Below, one piece after another: positions 6,370 through 7,599 of a DNA stretch of 7,599 nucleotides. A program made the translations under genes and the position numbers. The notes under the pieces were generated by a model. The model ran no database searches, was not told the DNA's origin, and saw only the letters and a list, made by a program, of their open reading frames with translations. Source of the DNA: an uncultured Clostridia bacterium (GTDB lineage Bacteria; Bacillota_A; Clostridia; Christensenellales; Borkfalkiaceae); the NCBI GenBank assembly GCA_934292955.1, contig CAKQXZ010000093.1:1-7599 (forward strand), read 5' to 3'. How positions within the stretch are numbered: the first letter of the stretch is position 1; each line of letters opens with the position of its first letter.

Positions 6370-7323
6370 TTATCTGTCTTCCCTGAAATAATTCAGCCCG
6401 AGCGACTGCGGCGGCTGAGCGTTCTTACTGTCAAAAATACTTGTGACTATCAGAACGATTATAGTTACGATATAAGGCAACATTTTGAAGAGTTCCATCT
6501 GCGCAAGCGATATGCCGCTGATATAAGACCCCGCTTTATAAAGACAGGCAAACACAATAGATCCCGCAATCGAAAGCGCGGGTTTCCATAGCGTGAAAAT
6601 TACGAGCGCGACCGAAAGCCACCCAAGACCTTCGAGCATATATTCCCAACTACCGCCCATATAGTCCATAATACAGAACAGGCCGCCAAGCCCGGATATT
6701 CCGCAACCGATGGATGTTGCAAGATATCTGTATTTAGTGACGTTTATGCCGGCTGCGTCTGCCGTAGCGGGATTTTCGCCGACCGCGCGAAGACTTAATC
6801 CTACGCGCGTTTTAGAAAGAACTATCTGAACTACGATTGCAATTATTATTGCAAGATACACAAGAATTCCGTAAGAGAAAAACAATGTCTGAAACGAACT
6901 GTTCTTGTTGTAATCGAAAAGTCTGTAAAAGAACTTGCTCGCGCGGGAAATAACGTATAATTTCTCTTTCATGGCGGCAATATTATACCCTGCAAGCCCT
7001 ACGCCGAAAGTCGTCATTGCAAGACCGACTACGTTCTGATTGCATTTAAGCGACACAGTCAGAAACGAATATAAAAATCCGAGCAACGCGCCTACGGCAA
7101 AAGCAACGAGAATACCGATCAAAACCAACAAGAACGGCGAACTTGTACCGATTGACTGAACAAGATAATATTCGGCGATACAAGCGGCTGCCGCGCAGAA
7201 ACTCATAAGTCCCGGTATGCCGAGATTAAGATGTCCGCTTTTTTCGACCAGCGTTTCACCGGTAGAACCGTATAAAAAGACCGCCGATAATCTTATAGAA
7301 GATGCAAGAAATTTTATAAACAT
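6370..7323 (-). CDS. ABC transporter permease, BMP/Nup-type nucleoside importer (NupQ-like)
   Basis: Membrane channel subunit of the branched-chain permease family (BPD_transp_2 type) that works with a second permease, an ATPase and a BMP-family lipoprotein to import nucleosides. At 317 residues it matches the usual length of YufQ/NupQ proteins. Visible features: family-typical N-terminal segment STGETLVEKSGHLNLGIPGL (20-39), hydrophobic helices at roughly 40-58, 64-92, 98-116, 145-170, 200-220, 233-266 and 282-297, the cytoplasmic coupling-loop region TRVGLSLRAVGENPATADAAG (172-192), and the C-terminal QSLGLNYFRED typical of this subfamily. Its ATG shares one base with the TGA of the upstream permease, and AAGGAG lies within the end of that gene, so the two are translationally coupled. 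The substrate is inferred from family and from nearby purBA; a simple-sugar specificity is less likely. Confidence 0.88.
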   Translation of the reverse strand: MFIKFLASSIRLSAVFLYGSTGETLVEKSGHLNLGIPGLMSFCAAAACIAEYYLVQSIGTSSPFLLVLIGILVAFAVGALLGFLYSFLTVSLKCNQNVVGLAMTTFGVGLAGYNIAAMKEKLYVISRASKFFYRLFDYNKNSSFQTLFFSYGILVYLAIIIAIVVQIVLSKTRVGLSLRAVGENPATADAAGINVTKYRYLATSIGCGISGLGGLFCIMDYMGGSWEYMLEGLGWLSVALVIFTLWKPALSIAGSIVFACLYKAGSYISGISLAQMELFKMLPYIVTIIVLIVTSIFDSKNAQPPQSLGLNYFREDR

Positions 7324-7599
7324 CAGTTACTCTCCTTTGCCGTTGCCGCCGACTTTTTAGAAACTTCGCTTTCCGCCTTTTTCGTATCGGCACCGCCGAT
7401 ATCTGCCGTATGTTTCTTTCTGAACACTACTTTGTATCTTATAAAGAAGTCGCAGGCAAGAATAATAAAGAACATTATTCCCGTTATAACCTGCGCATAA
7501 AAATCGTTGGTTATCTGAGCGCGGGTCATCAATTCTTTTGTGCCCCTTGAAAGAAAGGCGACAAGCAGCGACATACCCGCTATAGCTATAGGATTAAGA
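7323..7599 (-). CDS. ABC transporter permease (NupP-like), C-terminal 91 residues only
   Basis: The frame is open to the right edge of the window, so only the last 91 residues are seen. The ATG at 7574 is internal, as the coding pattern continues upstream through LNPIAIAG. Visible are the end of one membrane segment (NPIAIAGMSLLVAFLSRG), a loop, and a last strong helix (QVITGIMFFIILACDFFI) followed by the RYKV basic stop. This is the usual ending of the first permease of BMP/Nup-type nucleoside importers. It then continues with a charged tail of about 35 residues rich in Lys, Ala, Glu and Ser, ending in KESN, which looks like a disordered cytoplasmic extension. It overlaps the next permease by one base (TGATG). 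The ATPase and lipoprotein genes are expected beyond the edge. Confidence 0.82.
   Translation of the reverse strand, partial: LNPIAIAGMSLLVAFLSRGTKELMTRAQITNDFYAQVITGIMFFIILACDFFIRYKVVFRKKHTADIGGADTKKAESEVSKKSAATAKESN
7331..7338 (-). promoter_or_regulatory. Ribosome-binding site of the second permease
   Basis: AAAGGAGA on the - strand, seven bases from the ATG at 7323, lying wholly inside the end of the preceding permease gene. It supports this start and coupled translation through the TGATG overlap. Confidence 0.75.

Noticed and set aside
6247..6591. 114-codon + strand frame across the purB leader and permease end
   Set aside because: Runs into the permease antisense and contains the terminator hairpin; no ribosome-binding site and low-quality composition.

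Overview
The window looks like chromosomal DNA from an anaerobic, probably gut-dwelling Bacillota (Clostridia-like) bacterium. Reasons: moderately AT-rich DNA, AGGAG ribosome-binding sites, U-rich intrinsic terminators, a mosaic exported protein built from atrophied bacterial Ig-like and OB-like modules, and a BMP/Nup-type nucleoside ABC permease pair. The lineage is an inference; no rRNA or other phylogenetic marker is present. Stop codons are standard (TAA and TGA).

Layout. Bases 1-2906 (+ strand) hold the 3' part of a very large secreted or surface protein. Its coding frame runs back to an in-frame TAA at 15-17 without any credible start, so the true N-terminus lies before the window or the gene is broken. 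A 405-base convergent intergenic region (2907-3311) follows. It holds a terminator for the surface gene, two copies of a 60-base dispersed repeat flanking a second hairpin-rich repeat, and a terminator for the opposite operon. All remaining genes are on the - strand. Read in transcription order from the right edge they are: the C-terminal end of one ABC permease (7323 to beyond 7599), a second permease overlapping it by one base (6370-7323), a 279-base gap with regulatory-looking structure, purB (4630-6090) and purA (3312-4586).

How the genes fit together. The two permeases would form the membrane channel of a nucleoside (purine or guanosine-type) importer. Its ATPase and substrate-binding lipoprotein genes are expected beyond the right edge. 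purA and purB encode the two enzymes that turn IMP into AMP; PurB also acts one step earlier, in making IMP. Importer and AMP-branch genes in a row on one strand suggest a purine uptake and interconversion neighbourhood, although a probable weak terminator and a candidate promoter in the gap suggest that purBA can be transcribed separately.

I found no mobile element, CRISPR array, tRNA, rRNA, toxin-antitoxin or defence system, and nothing that convincingly amounts to a new biological system. The points most worth a second look are the repeat cluster at 2979-3227, the abrupt codon-use change at the last domain of the surface protein, the in-frame stop at its left end, and the non-canonical active-site motifs of PurA.
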